DNA from: Streptomyces mangrovisoli
GTDB lineage: Bacteria; Actinomycetota; Actinomycetes; Streptomycetales; Streptomycetaceae
Direction: 5' to 3'
DNA: 64,000 nt
NCBI RefSeq assembly: GCF_000974985.2
Contig: NZ_LAVA02000026.1
Location: 1-64,000 of the forward strand
The notes under the pieces were generated by a model. It saw only the letters and a list, made by a program, of their open reading frames with translations. It had not been told where the DNA came from and made no database searches. The position numbers were made by a program, and so were the translations under genes. Within the stretch, counting starts at the first letter, position 1. Every line of letters starts with the position of its first letter. Positions 57,092-64,000 of the stretch are shown one piece after another.

Positions 57092-57163
57092 ATGTTCGCG
57101 CACTCGACCTTCCTGTTTACCTATGGCAACCGGCCCACCGGCTGCCATGGTCGTGCTGCTTGA
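57092..57163 (+). CDS. Phe/Tyr-rich leader peptide of chorismate mutase
   Basis: A 23-codon frame starting [11 protein letters not shown], with Phe at positions 2, 7 and 9 and Tyr at 11, followed by stop TGA at 57161-57163. It precedes a strong terminator hairpin and the chorismate mutase gene. Codon content corresponds to the end products Phe and Tyr of the pathway, as in classical attenuators. There is no Shine-Dalgarno sequence but a -10 is placed for a leaderless transcript. Confidence 0.7.
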   Translation: MFAHSTFLFTYGNRPTGCHGRAA

Positions 57164-57183
57164 GCAACTGACAAGCGACTTCC

Positions 57184-57218
57184 CAGGCGCCCCGGGCCGA
57201 CAAGGCCCGGGGCGCCTG
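57184..57218 (+). terminator. Attenuator terminator of chorismate mutase
   Basis: CAGGCGCCCCGGGCC (57184-57198) and GGCCCGGGGCGCCTG (57204-57218) form a perfect 15-bp stem with a five-base loop, followed by CCGTTT. CGGCCC at 57131-57136, within the leader-peptide codons, can pair with GGGCCG at 57194-57199 and would act as antiterminator when the ribosome stalls upstream. Confidence 0.75.
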
Positions 57219-57271
57219 CCGTTTCCGGGCCTTGCCGCTCCGGGGCACCCCGTCCTCCGAGGAGCCCCGCC

Positions 57272-57568
57272 ATGACCACCACCCCCGCCACCCCCACCGA
57301 GGTGACCGGTGCCCGCACCCCCGAGGCGGCCGGCCTGATCACCGGCGCCCGGGAGCGCATCGACGCGCTCGACGACCGGATCATCGGCCTGATCCAGGAG
57401 CGCATGGCGGTCTCCGCCGTCATCCAGGAGGCCCGGATCTCCTCCGGCGGCCGCCGGGTGAACCTCTCCCGCGAGATGGAGGTCCTCGGCCACTACCGGG
57501 ACGCGCTGGGCAAGCCCGGCACCGCGCTCGCGATGACCCTGCTCGAACTGTGCCGGGGCCGCATCTGA
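57272..57568 (+). CDS. Chorismate mutase (AroQ type)
   Basis: The 98-residue all-helical protein converts chorismate to prephenate, the branch point to Phe and Tyr. It shows the AroQ signature ARERIDALDDRIIGLIQERM in helix 1, with further conserved arginines near RRVNLSREMEVLGHYR. ATG 57272 follows GAGGAGCCCCGCC. A Phe/Tyr-rich leader peptide and terminator upstream indicate attenuation control. Stand-alone monofunctional AroQ is the usual actinobacterial form. Confidence 0.93.
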   Translation: MTTTPATPTEVTGARTPEAAGLITGARERIDALDDRIIGLIQERMAVSAVIQEARISSGGRRVNLSREMEVLGHYRDALGKPGTALAMTLLELCRGRI

Positions 57569-58117
57569 AACACCGCACCGCACCGCGCGGGCGTCGCATC
57601 TGAGTTCGGGCCCGCTCTCACCCGTACGGCGCGTGACGGCCCGTGCGGCCCTTCGTTGAGTGTGATGTCCGTGCCAGCCAGGGGCGGGCCCGAAAGTCCA
57701 CGCGTGGCTCACTGGAGCGATGAGACGTGCGGATCGTGCCGTGCGTCGTGGGACCTCGTTCCAGCCGGTGACCGGACGGCAGGGGACAGCAGCCCGGTCA
57801 CACAAGAGATCGGTCGGCCTCGGGGACGCCCGGGGCCGATCGGCGGAAACTGCAAAAATGCACAAGGCTGGGTCAAACGGTTGCGGAGGCCGCAGCGATC
57901 CAGCACGATGCCTAGAAGCCCCCACACGCTCAAGTCCCTGAGCAGACAACTGCATTGTGCTGCACCGCCCGACTGCCAGAGGTCGAGACCACCCGCGCGC
58001 GCTCCCGTGCGCCGGGGCGCCGACCGGGGCACGGAAAGGTGGCACGAGGACCAGCGGCGCAACCCCCCGGCGCCGCTTCCAGGCACCGACGCTGCCCTGA
58101 CGTCGGTGCTGACGAAA
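57569..58117. other. 549-bp interval without supportable gene
   Basis: Contains open frames on both strands, including a minus-strand frame with ATG near 57953 reading MQLSAQGLERVGASRHRAG, but no ribosome-binding site and mixed codon-position composition. An AT-richer stretch at 57845-57875 may be a promoter. I cannot exclude a short gene or a non-coding RNA. Confidence 0.35.
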
Positions 58118-58214
58118 GAAGGGCCCCGCGGCTCCGTCCCGCGGGGCCCTTCGCCTGTCCGGGGCCCTTCGCCTGTCCGGGGCCCTTCGCCTGTCCGGGG
58201 CCCTTCGCCTCTCC
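58118..58214. terminator. Terminator with four tandem 3' arms
   Basis: A 14-bp stem (58118-58131 with 58139-58152) is followed by an 18-bp unit GGGGCCCTTCGCCTGTCC repeated four times (58143, 58161, 58179, 58197; the last with one change). Every copy carries the GGGGCCCTTC complement of the left arm, so the arm could pair with any of them. Confidence 0.8.
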
Positions 58215-58447
58215 GGACCTCTCGCCTGTCCGGATCTCTCACCCCGGCGCGCATCCCGCAGATCTCACCCGCCGTGAACCTGTGACCCAAGCCACATAAG
58301 AATTCTGTGAGTTGCGGTGCAACCCTTCACCCGCCACACGGGTCACACCTGCAGAACCACGGGCCACAGCCGCGCCCCACACGCGCTGGCCGCATCCCCA
58401 AACGTTCGTACTGCGACCGCGCAGTACACCGGACTTCTGAGGTCTTC

Positions 58448-59428
58448 ATGAAGCTTCGCCGTGCCATGGCAGCAGCGGCCGCGACGGCAGCGATAGCCCC
58501 CCTGGCCCTGCTCTCGGCCCCGGCCGCGTTCGCCGACGACGACACCTCCTCGCCCACCGCCACGGTGAGCGAGACCGCGCCCACCCCGACCGACTCCGCG
58601 TCCGCCTCCGCGACCGAGTCCACCGGTGAGTCCACGCCCACCTCGGACGAGACGGCCGGCTCCACCCCGACCGAGTCGGCCCCGGAGAGCGCCTCCGCCA
58701 GCGCGTCCTCCCCGGCGCCCAGCAGCTCCGAGCCCGAGGAGTCGGAGTCCCCCGACCCCGAGCCGTCGGTCTGCGAGGACACGAAGGTCGACGTCAGCAT
58801 CAGCGGCCTGCCGGGCAAGATCGCCGCGGGCAGCGGCTGGCACAAGTTCTCGCTGAACGTGCTGAACAACTCCGACTCGACCCTCAACGACCTCGACTTC
58901 TTCGCCGGCGCCTCCGCCGACAAGGACGGCGAGGACCTCTTCAAGAGCAAGCAGGTCCAGCTCCAGGCCTACAACCCGGACGACAAGACCTGGGAGGACC
59001 TCGACGAGGGCGGCTACGCGGTCGGTTACGTCGGCTACACCGACGAGCTCAAGCCCGACTACGAGGTCGACATCCCGCTCCGCGTCAACGTGAAGTCGTC
59101 CGCCCCGGTCGGCTCCGGCTTCTCGCTCGGCGCCACGATCTACGGCGACGACGACGCCCAGTGCACCGGGTACGGCGAGGTCTCGTACAAGTTCCAGATC
59201 GTGTCCTCCGGTTCGGACACCTCCGGCACCAAGCCGCAGGAAGGCGGCGAGGCCCCGGTCACCGACACCAAGCCGGACAGCAACACCCCGCAGGTCGACG
59301 GCAGCCTCGCCTCGACCGGTTCCAGCTCCGCGCTGCCGGTCATCGGTCTCGTCGGCGGTGCCGCCGTCGTCGCCGGTGCGGGCGCGATCGTCGTGGCGCG
59401 GCGCCGCAAGGCGGGCGTGACCGCGTAA
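58448..59428 (+). CDS. LAxTG-anchored surface protein
   Basis: A 326-residue secreted protein: signal peptide (KLRRAMAAAAATAAIAPLAL, cleavage after AFA near residue 31), a Ser/Thr/Glu/Pro stalk (res 32-107), a beta-rich domain beginning VCEDTKVDVSISGLPG, and a C-terminal sorting signal LASTG, hydrophobic helix and RRRK tail. LAxTG is the class E sortase motif of high-GC actinobacteria. ATG 58448 has TGAGG upstream. Likely covalently attached to peptidoglycan; binding function unknown. Confidence 0.92.
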   Translation: MKLRRAMAAAAATAAIAPLALLSAPAAFADDDTSSPTATVSETAPTPTDSASASATESTGESTPTSDETAGSTPTESAPESASASASSPAPSSSEPEESESPDPEPSVCEDTKVDVSISGLPGKIAAGSGWHKFSLNVLNNSDSTLNDLDFFAGASADKDGEDLFKSKQVQLQAYNPDDKTWEDLDEGGYAVGYVGYTDELKPDYEVDIPLRVNVKSSAPVGSGFSLGATIYGDDDAQCTGYGEVSYKFQIVSSGSDTSGTKPQEGGEAPVTDTKPDSNTPQVDGSLASTGSSSALPVIGLVGGAAVVAGAGAIVVARRRKAGVTA

Positions 59429-59474
59429 GCACCAGGGAGGACCCGTACGGCAGCACCAGGCAGGACCCGTACGC

Positions 59475-59512
59475 CGAAGGACCCGCGCTCGGAGGGGGGC
59501 GCGGGTCCTTCG
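59475..59512. terminator. Bidirectional terminator
   Basis: CGAAGGACCCGCGC (59475-59488) and GCGCGGGTCCTTCG (59499-59512), 14-bp stem, between the convergent LAxTG and GMC genes. A 24-bp-offset direct repeat (ACCAGGSAGGACCCGTACG) lies just before it. Confidence 0.8.
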
Positions 59513-59528
59513 CCGTACTCGCTCCGGC

Positions 59529-61358
59529 TCACTCCTGCGAGGTCTGCTTCGGCGGCACCGCCGGCATTCCGAGGAACGGCAGGCGCAGCGCGCCGAACGC
59601 CTCCGGCGGGACCGCCGGCTCGCGCGGGGCGACCGCGTCGAGGGGCCGGTACGGCTCACCCTGCTCCGGGCGCGGGTCCGCGTCGCCCTTGTTCGGCCAG
59701 TACGACATCGCGCGCTCGGCCTGCGCGGTGATGGTCAGCGACGGGTTGACCCCGAGGTTCGCGGAGACCGCGGCGCCGTCGACGACGGAGATGCCGGGGT
59801 GGCCGTAGAGCCGGTGGTACGGGTCGATGACGCCGGTCTCGCGCGAGCCGCCGATGGGGCAGCCGCCGAGGAAGTGGGCGGTGAGCGGGGTGCCCATCAA
59901 CTCGCCGACGTTGGAGCCCGGGAAGCCGTTGATCTCCGCGGCCAGCGCCGACGCGGCCTCCGAAGCCGCCTTGATCTGGAGGGGGTTGGGGGCGCCGTGG
60001 CCCTGGCGGGCGGTGAGCAGCCCCTTGCCGACGCCGTCCGGCTTCAGGTACGTCGTCAGGGAGTTGTCGAGCGACTGCATCACCAGACCGATGATGGTCC
60101 GCTCCGACCAGCGCCGGTTGGACAGGGAGCGCAGCACGAGCAGCGGGTGGCGGGCGGCGTTCGCCAGCCAGGCCGCGACGCGTGAACCGCCCTCGGTGAA
60201 GGGCACTTGGAGGATGGACAGACCGCCCATCGAGTTGGAGCCCTTGCCGTAGCGGACCGGTTCGATGTGGGTGTTCTCGTCGGGATGGACGGACGAGGTG
60301 ATGGCGACGCCCTTGGTGAAGTCGGCCCGCGCCGTGCCGGTGGCCTTGCGGTAGCGGCGGAAGTCGGTCTGCGCGCCCACCAGGGCCTCGGAGTTGGTGC
60401 GGGTCAGCTCACCGAGCCGCTCGGAGAGGTACGGCAGCTGCCCGTTCGCCTTCATGCGGTGCAGCAGGGTCTGGGTGCCGTAGGTGCCGGCCGCGATGAC
60501 GACACGGCGGGCGGTGACGGTCCGGCCCCGGCCCTTCTTCCGGTCGTCGGTGGGCAGGGTGGCCACCGCGTAGCCGCCGCGCGAGTCGTCCGTGACGGAC
60601 ACCACCGAGGTGAGCGGGTGGACGACCGCGCCGGCCTTCTCGGCCAGGTACAGGTAGTTCTCGTTGAGGGTGTTCTTCGCGCCGTGGCGGCAGCCCGTCA
60701 TGCACTCGCCGCACTCGGTGCACGCCTTGCGGTCCGGGCCCGCCCCGCCGAAGTAGGGGTCGGCCACCGCCTCGCCGGGCCGGGCCTTCGCCGCTCCGTC
60801 CGCGTCCTCGCCGTCGCCGAAGAACACGCCGACCGGTGCCATGTGGAAGGTGTCGCCCACGCCCATGCGCTGCGCGGCGGCCTTCAGATGCACGTCCGAC
60901 GGGGTCATCGTCGGGTTCAGCCGGACGCCGAGCATGCGCCGCGCCTGGTCGTAGTACGGCTCCAGTTCCTTCTGCCAGTCGGTGATGTCACGCCACTGCG
61001 GGTCGTCGAAGAAGGCCTTCGGGGGCACGTAGAGGGTGTTGGCGTAGTTGAGGGAGCCCCCGCCGACGCCCGCCCCGGCCAGGACCATGACATTGCCGAG
61101 CAGATGGATGCGCTGGATGCCGTACATGCCGAGCTTGGGCGCCCAGAGGTAGTTCTTCAGGTCCCAGGAGTTCTTCGGGAGGGTGTCGCGGGTGAAGCGG
61201 CGGCCGGCCTCCAGGACCCCGACCCGGTACCCCTTCTCGGTCAGGCGCAGGGCGGTGACGGAGCCGCCGAAGCCCGACCCCACGACGACCACGTCGTAGT
61301 CGTACCGGTCGTCCTGTTCCTGCGCTGCCTGGGGCTGGACGGAGTTCTCCTGCGACAC
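59529..61358 (-). CDS. GMC-family FAD oxidoreductase with Cys4 motif
   Basis: The 609-residue flavoprotein has the FAD-binding GSGFGGSVTALRL (res 27-39), GVGGGSLNYAN (97-107) and a GMC C-terminus (GIDxx-like HFLGGCPIG and VDGAAVSANLGVNPSLTI). A ferredoxin-like cluster CTECGECMTGC (C213, C216, C219, C223) sits in the middle, as in cholesterol-oxidase-type GMC proteins. Substrate is probably a sterol or large alcohol, unproven. GTG 61358 follows GAGGAGAGCAC. It lies behind the aldehyde-dehydrogenase gene but after a terminator. Confidence 0.9.
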   Translation of the reverse strand: MSQENSVQPQAAQEQDDRYDYDVVVVGSGFGGSVTALRLTEKGYRVGVLEAGRRFTRDTLPKNSWDLKNYLWAPKLGMYGIQRIHLLGNVMVLAGAGVGGGSLNYANTLYVPPKAFFDDPQWRDITDWQKELEPYYDQARRMLGVRLNPTMTPSDVHLKAAAQRMGVGDTFHMAPVGVFFGDGEDADGAAKARPGEAVADPYFGGAGPDRKACTECGECMTGCRHGAKNTLNENYLYLAEKAGAVVHPLTSVVSVTDDSRGGYAVATLPTDDRKKGRGRTVTARRVVIAAGTYGTQTLLHRMKANGQLPYLSERLGELTRTNSEALVGAQTDFRRYRKATGTARADFTKGVAITSSVHPDENTHIEPVRYGKGSNSMGGLSILQVPFTEGGSRVAAWLANAARHPLLVLRSLSNRRWSERTIIGLVMQSLDNSLTTYLKPDGVGKGLLTARQGHGAPNPLQIKAASEAASALAAEINGFPGSNVGELMGTPLTAHFLGGCPIGGSRETGVIDPYHRLYGHPGISVVDGAAVSANLGVNPSLTITAQAERAMSYWPNKGDADPRPEQGEPYRPLDAVAPREPAVPPEAFGALRLPFLGMPAVPPKQTSQE

Positions 61359-61409
61359 GTGCTCTCCTCGTCGAGAACGGGGTGCGGGCGGGCTGACCTT
61401 CCGGGGCTC

Positions 61410-61437
61410 GCGGGGCCTGTCGCCGGACAGGCCCCGC
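61410..61437. terminator. Terminator between the dehydrogenase and GMC genes
   Basis: GCGGGGCCTGTC-GCCG-GACAGGCCCCGC, a perfect 12-bp stem with a four-base loop. It reduces transcription from the aldehyde dehydrogenase into the GMC gene. Confidence 0.75.
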
Positions 61438-61457
61438 AGCAGGGCCCCGCACGTGAC

Positions 61458-63107
61458 CTACCGGAAGCGGAAGGCCTTCATCACCTTCAGGCTGCGGCTC
61501 ATGAACTCCGCGTACTTCTCGTCGTCCATGCCGAGCGACGGGGCCATCGGCAGCAGCCGCTGCTGGGCGACCGTCTGGGCCTCCGTGTACTTGAGGATGC
61601 CCTCGGAGCCGTGACGGCGGCCGAGACCGGAGTCCTTCATGCCGCCCATCGGGGACTGCACGCTGCCGTAGGCGGGCGCGTAGCCCTCGTTGACGTTGAC
61701 GGTCCCGGTGCGCAGCCGGGCCGCGACCGCCTGCCCGCGCCCGCCGTTCTTCGTCCACACCGACGAATTGAGTCCGTACGGCGTCGAGTTGGCGTGGTCG
61801 ACGGCCTCGTCGTCGGTCGAGAAGCGGTAGATGGAGACGACCGGGCCGAAGGTCTCCTCGGTGCACACGGACATCGGGGCCTCGACGCCGTCGAGGATGG
61901 TGGGCTCGAAGAAGTACGGGCCGACGTCGGGGCGCGCCACCCCGCCGGCGAGGACCTTGGCGCCCTTGGCGACGGCCTCCTCGACATGCCGCTTGACGGT
62001 CTCCAGCTGGCGCTCGCCGACCAGCGAGCCCATGTCGGCGCCGTAGGCGAGGCTGGTGCCGAGGCGCAGCGCCTTGGTGCGCTCGGTGAAGCGCGCGAGG
62101 AAGGCGTCCGCGATCGACTCGTGGACGTAGAGCCGCTCGATGGAGATGCAGAGCTGGCCGGCGGAGGAGAAGCAGGCGCGGACGGCGCCGGCGGCGGCCT
62201 TGTCGATGTCGGCGTCGTCGAGGACGAGCATGGCGTTCTTGCCGCCGAGTTCGAGGGAGACGCCGACCAGGCGGGCCGCGGCGCCCTGGGCGACCTCGCG
62301 GCCGGTGCGGGTCGAGCCGGTGAAGGACACGTAGTCGGCGTGGCGGACGACCTCGGGGCCGACGACCGGGCCGTCGCCGAGCACGACCTGGAAGACCTCG
62401 GCGGGCAGCCCGGCCTCGATCAGCAGGTCACGGGCCCACAGGGCGGTCAGGCAGGTCTCCGTGTCCGGCTTCATCACGACGGCGTTGCCCGCGACGAAGG
62501 CGGGCAGCGCGTCGCCCACCGACAGTTCGAGCGGGTAGTTCCACGGCGCGATCTGCCCGACGACACCGCGCGGGTGGCGCAGCTCGGTGACCTTGGTCAG
62601 GGTCGGCATGGCGCCGGCGTGCCGCTTGGGCTTCAGGTAGGAGGGGGCCTTGCGGCCGTAGTGGCGGGCGGCGACAGCGACCGCCTGCACCTCCTCGTGG
62701 GCGTGCAGACGGGCCTTGCCGGTCTCCAGCTGTATCAGGTCGAGCACCTCGGCCTGGCGGGCCAGCACCAGGTCGTGGAAGCGCAGCAGCACGGCGGCGC
62801 GCTGCCGTACGGGCACCTGCGCCCACAGCTGCTGGGCCGCGCGGGCCGCCTTGAACGCCTTCTCGACGTCCTCGGGGGTCGACTCGGGCAGGTCGGCGAG
62901 CTTCTCCCCGGTGAACGGGGTGTGGTTGGCGGTGCGGCCGGACCCGACGACGCCCTTGGTGAGCTGGGCGACCAGCTCGGGCGTGACCACGTCGGCCGCG
63001 GTGCGGGCGCGCGCCGGTGCGGGGGCGAGCGGGTTGGTGCCGGTCTGCTCGGGGGTGCCGACGCCGGTCGTCTCCGGGGCCTGATCTGTGGCCTGCGAGT
63101 CCGTCAT
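61458..63107 (-). CDS. Succinate-semialdehyde-type NAD(P) aldehyde dehydrogenase
   Basis: The 549-residue enzyme has the ALDH catalytic set: N190 in APWNYPLE, K213 in VVMKPD, E286 in SLELGGKN and C320 in SSAGQLCISIE, plus GSTRTGREV for cofactor. The overall sequence is closest to actinobacterial succinic semialdehyde dehydrogenases, but other aldehydes are possible. ATG 63107 has no ribosome-binding site and TACCCT (63119-63114) six bases upstream, so it is probably leaderless. A 16-bp palindrome lies at 63181. Confidence 0.9.
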   Translation of the reverse strand: MTDSQATDQAPETTGVGTPEQTGTNPLAPAPARARTAADVVTPELVAQLTKGVVGSGRTANHTPFTGEKLADLPESTPEDVEKAFKAARAAQQLWAQVPVRQRAAVLLRFHDLVLARQAEVLDLIQLETGKARLHAHEEVQAVAVAARHYGRKAPSYLKPKRHAGAMPTLTKVTELRHPRGVVGQIAPWNYPLELSVGDALPAFVAGNAVVMKPDTETCLTALWARDLLIEAGLPAEVFQVVLGDGPVVGPEVVRHADYVSFTGSTRTGREVAQGAAARLVGVSLELGGKNAMLVLDDADIDKAAAGAVRACFSSAGQLCISIERLYVHESIADAFLARFTERTKALRLGTSLAYGADMGSLVGERQLETVKRHVEEAVAKGAKVLAGGVARPDVGPYFFEPTILDGVEAPMSVCTEETFGPVVSIYRFSTDDEAVDHANSTPYGLNSSVWTKNGGRGQAVAARLRTGTVNVNEGYAPAYGSVQSPMGGMKDSGLGRRHGSEGILKYTEAQTVAQQRLLPMAPSLGMDDEKYAEFMSRSLKVMKAFRFR

Positions 63108-63180
63108 GGCCGCAGGGTATGCCCGTCCGGAGCCTTTGGGTACCCGTCGGTAACGCGACTTCACCGAGTGCTCACACGGC

Positions 63181-63196
63181 GCCAGTGACCACTGGC
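63181..63196. promoter_or_regulatory. Palindrome upstream of the aldehyde dehydrogenase
   Basis: GCCAGTG-AC-CACTGGC has perfect 7-bp arms, 75-90 bp upstream of the start. It may be an operator for this gene. Confidence 0.45.
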
Positions 63197-63240
63197 AACA
63201 AACCCGCTGATCAGCGCGTTGTCGACGATCGCCCGAACTT

Positions 63241-64000
63241 CTACGGCGTCCACCGTCCGAAGCGGAACGCCGACCCGTCCCGTCCGACCTCCACCACCCC
63301 GCTTCCGCCGAAGTGGGCGGGGATCAGCAGCTCCCGCTCGTCGGCCGCCCGCCCGAGCACCCGGCGGCGGGTGTCCGCCGCCTGCTCCGGTGCCAGACAG
63401 AAGCAGCTGTTGCACTCCGGACGGAGGATCTGCACCGGACTGTGCAACAGATCTCCGGCGAACACCGCGCGCTCGCCGCCCGAGGCGAGCCGCAGCACGG
63501 ACGAGCCGGGCGTGTGGCCGGGCGCGGCCTCCAGGGTGAGGTGGTCGTCGATGCGGTACTCCCCCTCCCACAGCTCCACCTGCCCCGCGCGGTGCACCGG
63601 GGCGATGCTGTCCTCGTAGGTCAGCCGGTCGTCGGCGCGTGTGCCGCCGCCGTATCCGCCCTCGGGCCCGAAGTGGAAGTCGTCGGCGGCGGGCACGAGA
63701 TAGCGGGCCCGGGGGAAGGTCGGCACCCACGCGCCGTCGACGTCGTGCGTGTTCCAGCCCACGTGATCCCCGTGCACGTGGGTGTTGACGACCACGTCGA
63801 CGTCCGCGGGACGCACCCCGGCCCGCTCCAGGCGCTGGAGGAAGTCCCCTTCCCGGTGGTGGAAGAGGGGGTTGCCGGGCCGTTCGCGGCCGTTGCCCAC
63901 CCCGGTGTCGACCAGGACGGTCCGGCCGCCGCTGCGCAGCACCCAGGTCTGGAGGGCCACCACGACACGGTCGCCGTCGGGGTCCCAGTGGTCGGGGACG
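63241..64000 (-). CDS. MBL-fold metallo-hydrolase, 5' end beyond window
   Basis: At least 253 residues; the coding frame runs off the window edge and continues as VPDHWDPDGDRVVVALQTW before the first internal GTG, so the true start is outside. The zinc site is intact: THVHGDHVGW (H-x-H-x-D-H), GHTPGSS, FAGDLLH and PAHFGG. It resembles lactonase/glyoxalase-II-like hydrolases; substrate unknown. Its stop codon lies about 45 bp from the palindrome upstream of the neighbouring gene. Confidence 0.85.
   Translation of the reverse strand, partial: VPDHWDPDGDRVVVALQTWVLRSGGRTVLVDTGVGNGRERPGNPLFHHREGDFLQRLERAGVRPADVDVVVNTHVHGDHVGWNTHDVDGAWVPTFPRARYLVPAADDFHFGPEGGYGGGTRADDRLTYEDSIAPVHRAGQVELWEGEYRIDDHLTLEAAPGHTPGSSVLRLASGGERAVFAGDLLHSPVQILRPECNSCFCLAPEQAADTRRRVLGRAADERELLIPAHFGGSGVVEVGRDGSAFRFGRWTP

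Noticed and set aside
58143..58214. Four tandem repeats resembling a CRISPR array
   Set aside because: The 18-bp units are directly adjacent with no spacers, and they are complementary to the terminator arm. No cas genes are near.
60207..63188. A nearly 1000-codon open frame on the plus strand opposite the GMC and dehydrogenase genes
   Set aside because: It is a GC-driven antisense shadow: its composition (Val/Gly/Arg/Asp-rich) is what the opposite strand of high-GC genes gives, and both minus-strand genes have intact family motifs.

Overview
The window is high-GC (roughly 70-75 %) chromosomal DNA of a Streptomyces or very close relative. The evidence is the extreme third-codon-position GC, frequent GTG/TTG starts, many genes whose only promoter-like signal is a TAnnnT hexamer 6-8 nt before the start codon (leaderless mRNAs), an LAxTG sortase-E substrate, proteins starting MASHRK/AAHRR of the NlpC/P60 type, and a gene order (glyA, mdh, folD, purHN, sucCD, icmB, pcrA, guaA) that I recall as the conserved core of Streptomyces chromosomes. 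I see no IS element, phage, tRNA, rRNA, CRISPR array or origin. It reads as ordinary core chromosome with some fast-evolving membrane and repeat-rich genes.

Layout. 0-5.9 kb: glyA, a DMT-like membrane protein, and a MocR regulator divergent from two fused-by-overlap AhpD-like genes and an ICL/PEP-mutase-like gene. 5.9-11 kb: two paralogous proline-rich membrane proteins flanking a MarR-GNAT fusion and a siderophore-interacting flavoprotein. 11-16.7 kb: mdh, an XRE/DUF2690 protein, folD-DUF3017 and an RDD protein. 16.7-25.8 kb: purN-purH, a membrane protein, a DUF6350 protein with a repeated Arg/Trp tail, a sigma-like membrane protein, and sucC-sucD. 26.7-35.2 kb: a divergent cluster of moxR, (tiny ORF), DUF5682, VWA on one side and SWIM, DUF5691 on the other. 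35.5-46.9 kb: icmB, lipase, M23 peptidase, pcrA, two NlpC/P60 hydrolases around a TDT transporter and a 4-TM protein. 46.9-51.3 kb: response regulator, PspC-fused histidine kinase, divergent PspC/LiaF-like protein, DoxX. 51.5-57.6 kb: membrane protein, DUF4429-SHOCT protein, class II aldolase, PPOX protein, guaA, chorismate mutase. 58.4-64 kb: LAxTG surface protein, GMC oxidoreductase, succinic-semialdehyde-type dehydrogenase, and the 3' part of an MBL-fold hydrolase cut by the window edge.

Functional themes are C1 and purine metabolism (glyA, folD, purN, purH, guaA), TCA cycle (mdh, sucCD), cell-wall remodelling (M23, two NlpC/P60, PspC-LiaF-type stress sensing), and DNA repair/stress.

Most interesting observations: (i) upstream of chorismate mutase lies a short leaderless reading frame with Phe, Phe, Phe, Tyr in its first eleven codons followed by a 15-bp terminator hairpin, the layout of Phe/Tyr transcription attenuation; (ii) the uncharacterised MoxR-DUF5682-VWA / SWIM-DUF5691 cluster is driven from a shared intergenic region carrying two inverted RecA-NDp (PafBC-type) DNA-damage promoter elements, and pcrA 10 kb away has a third; (iii) a dispersed palindromic element sits between convergent gene ends; (iv) five decamers repeat at exactly 21-bp intervals between pcrA and an NlpC/P60 gene.
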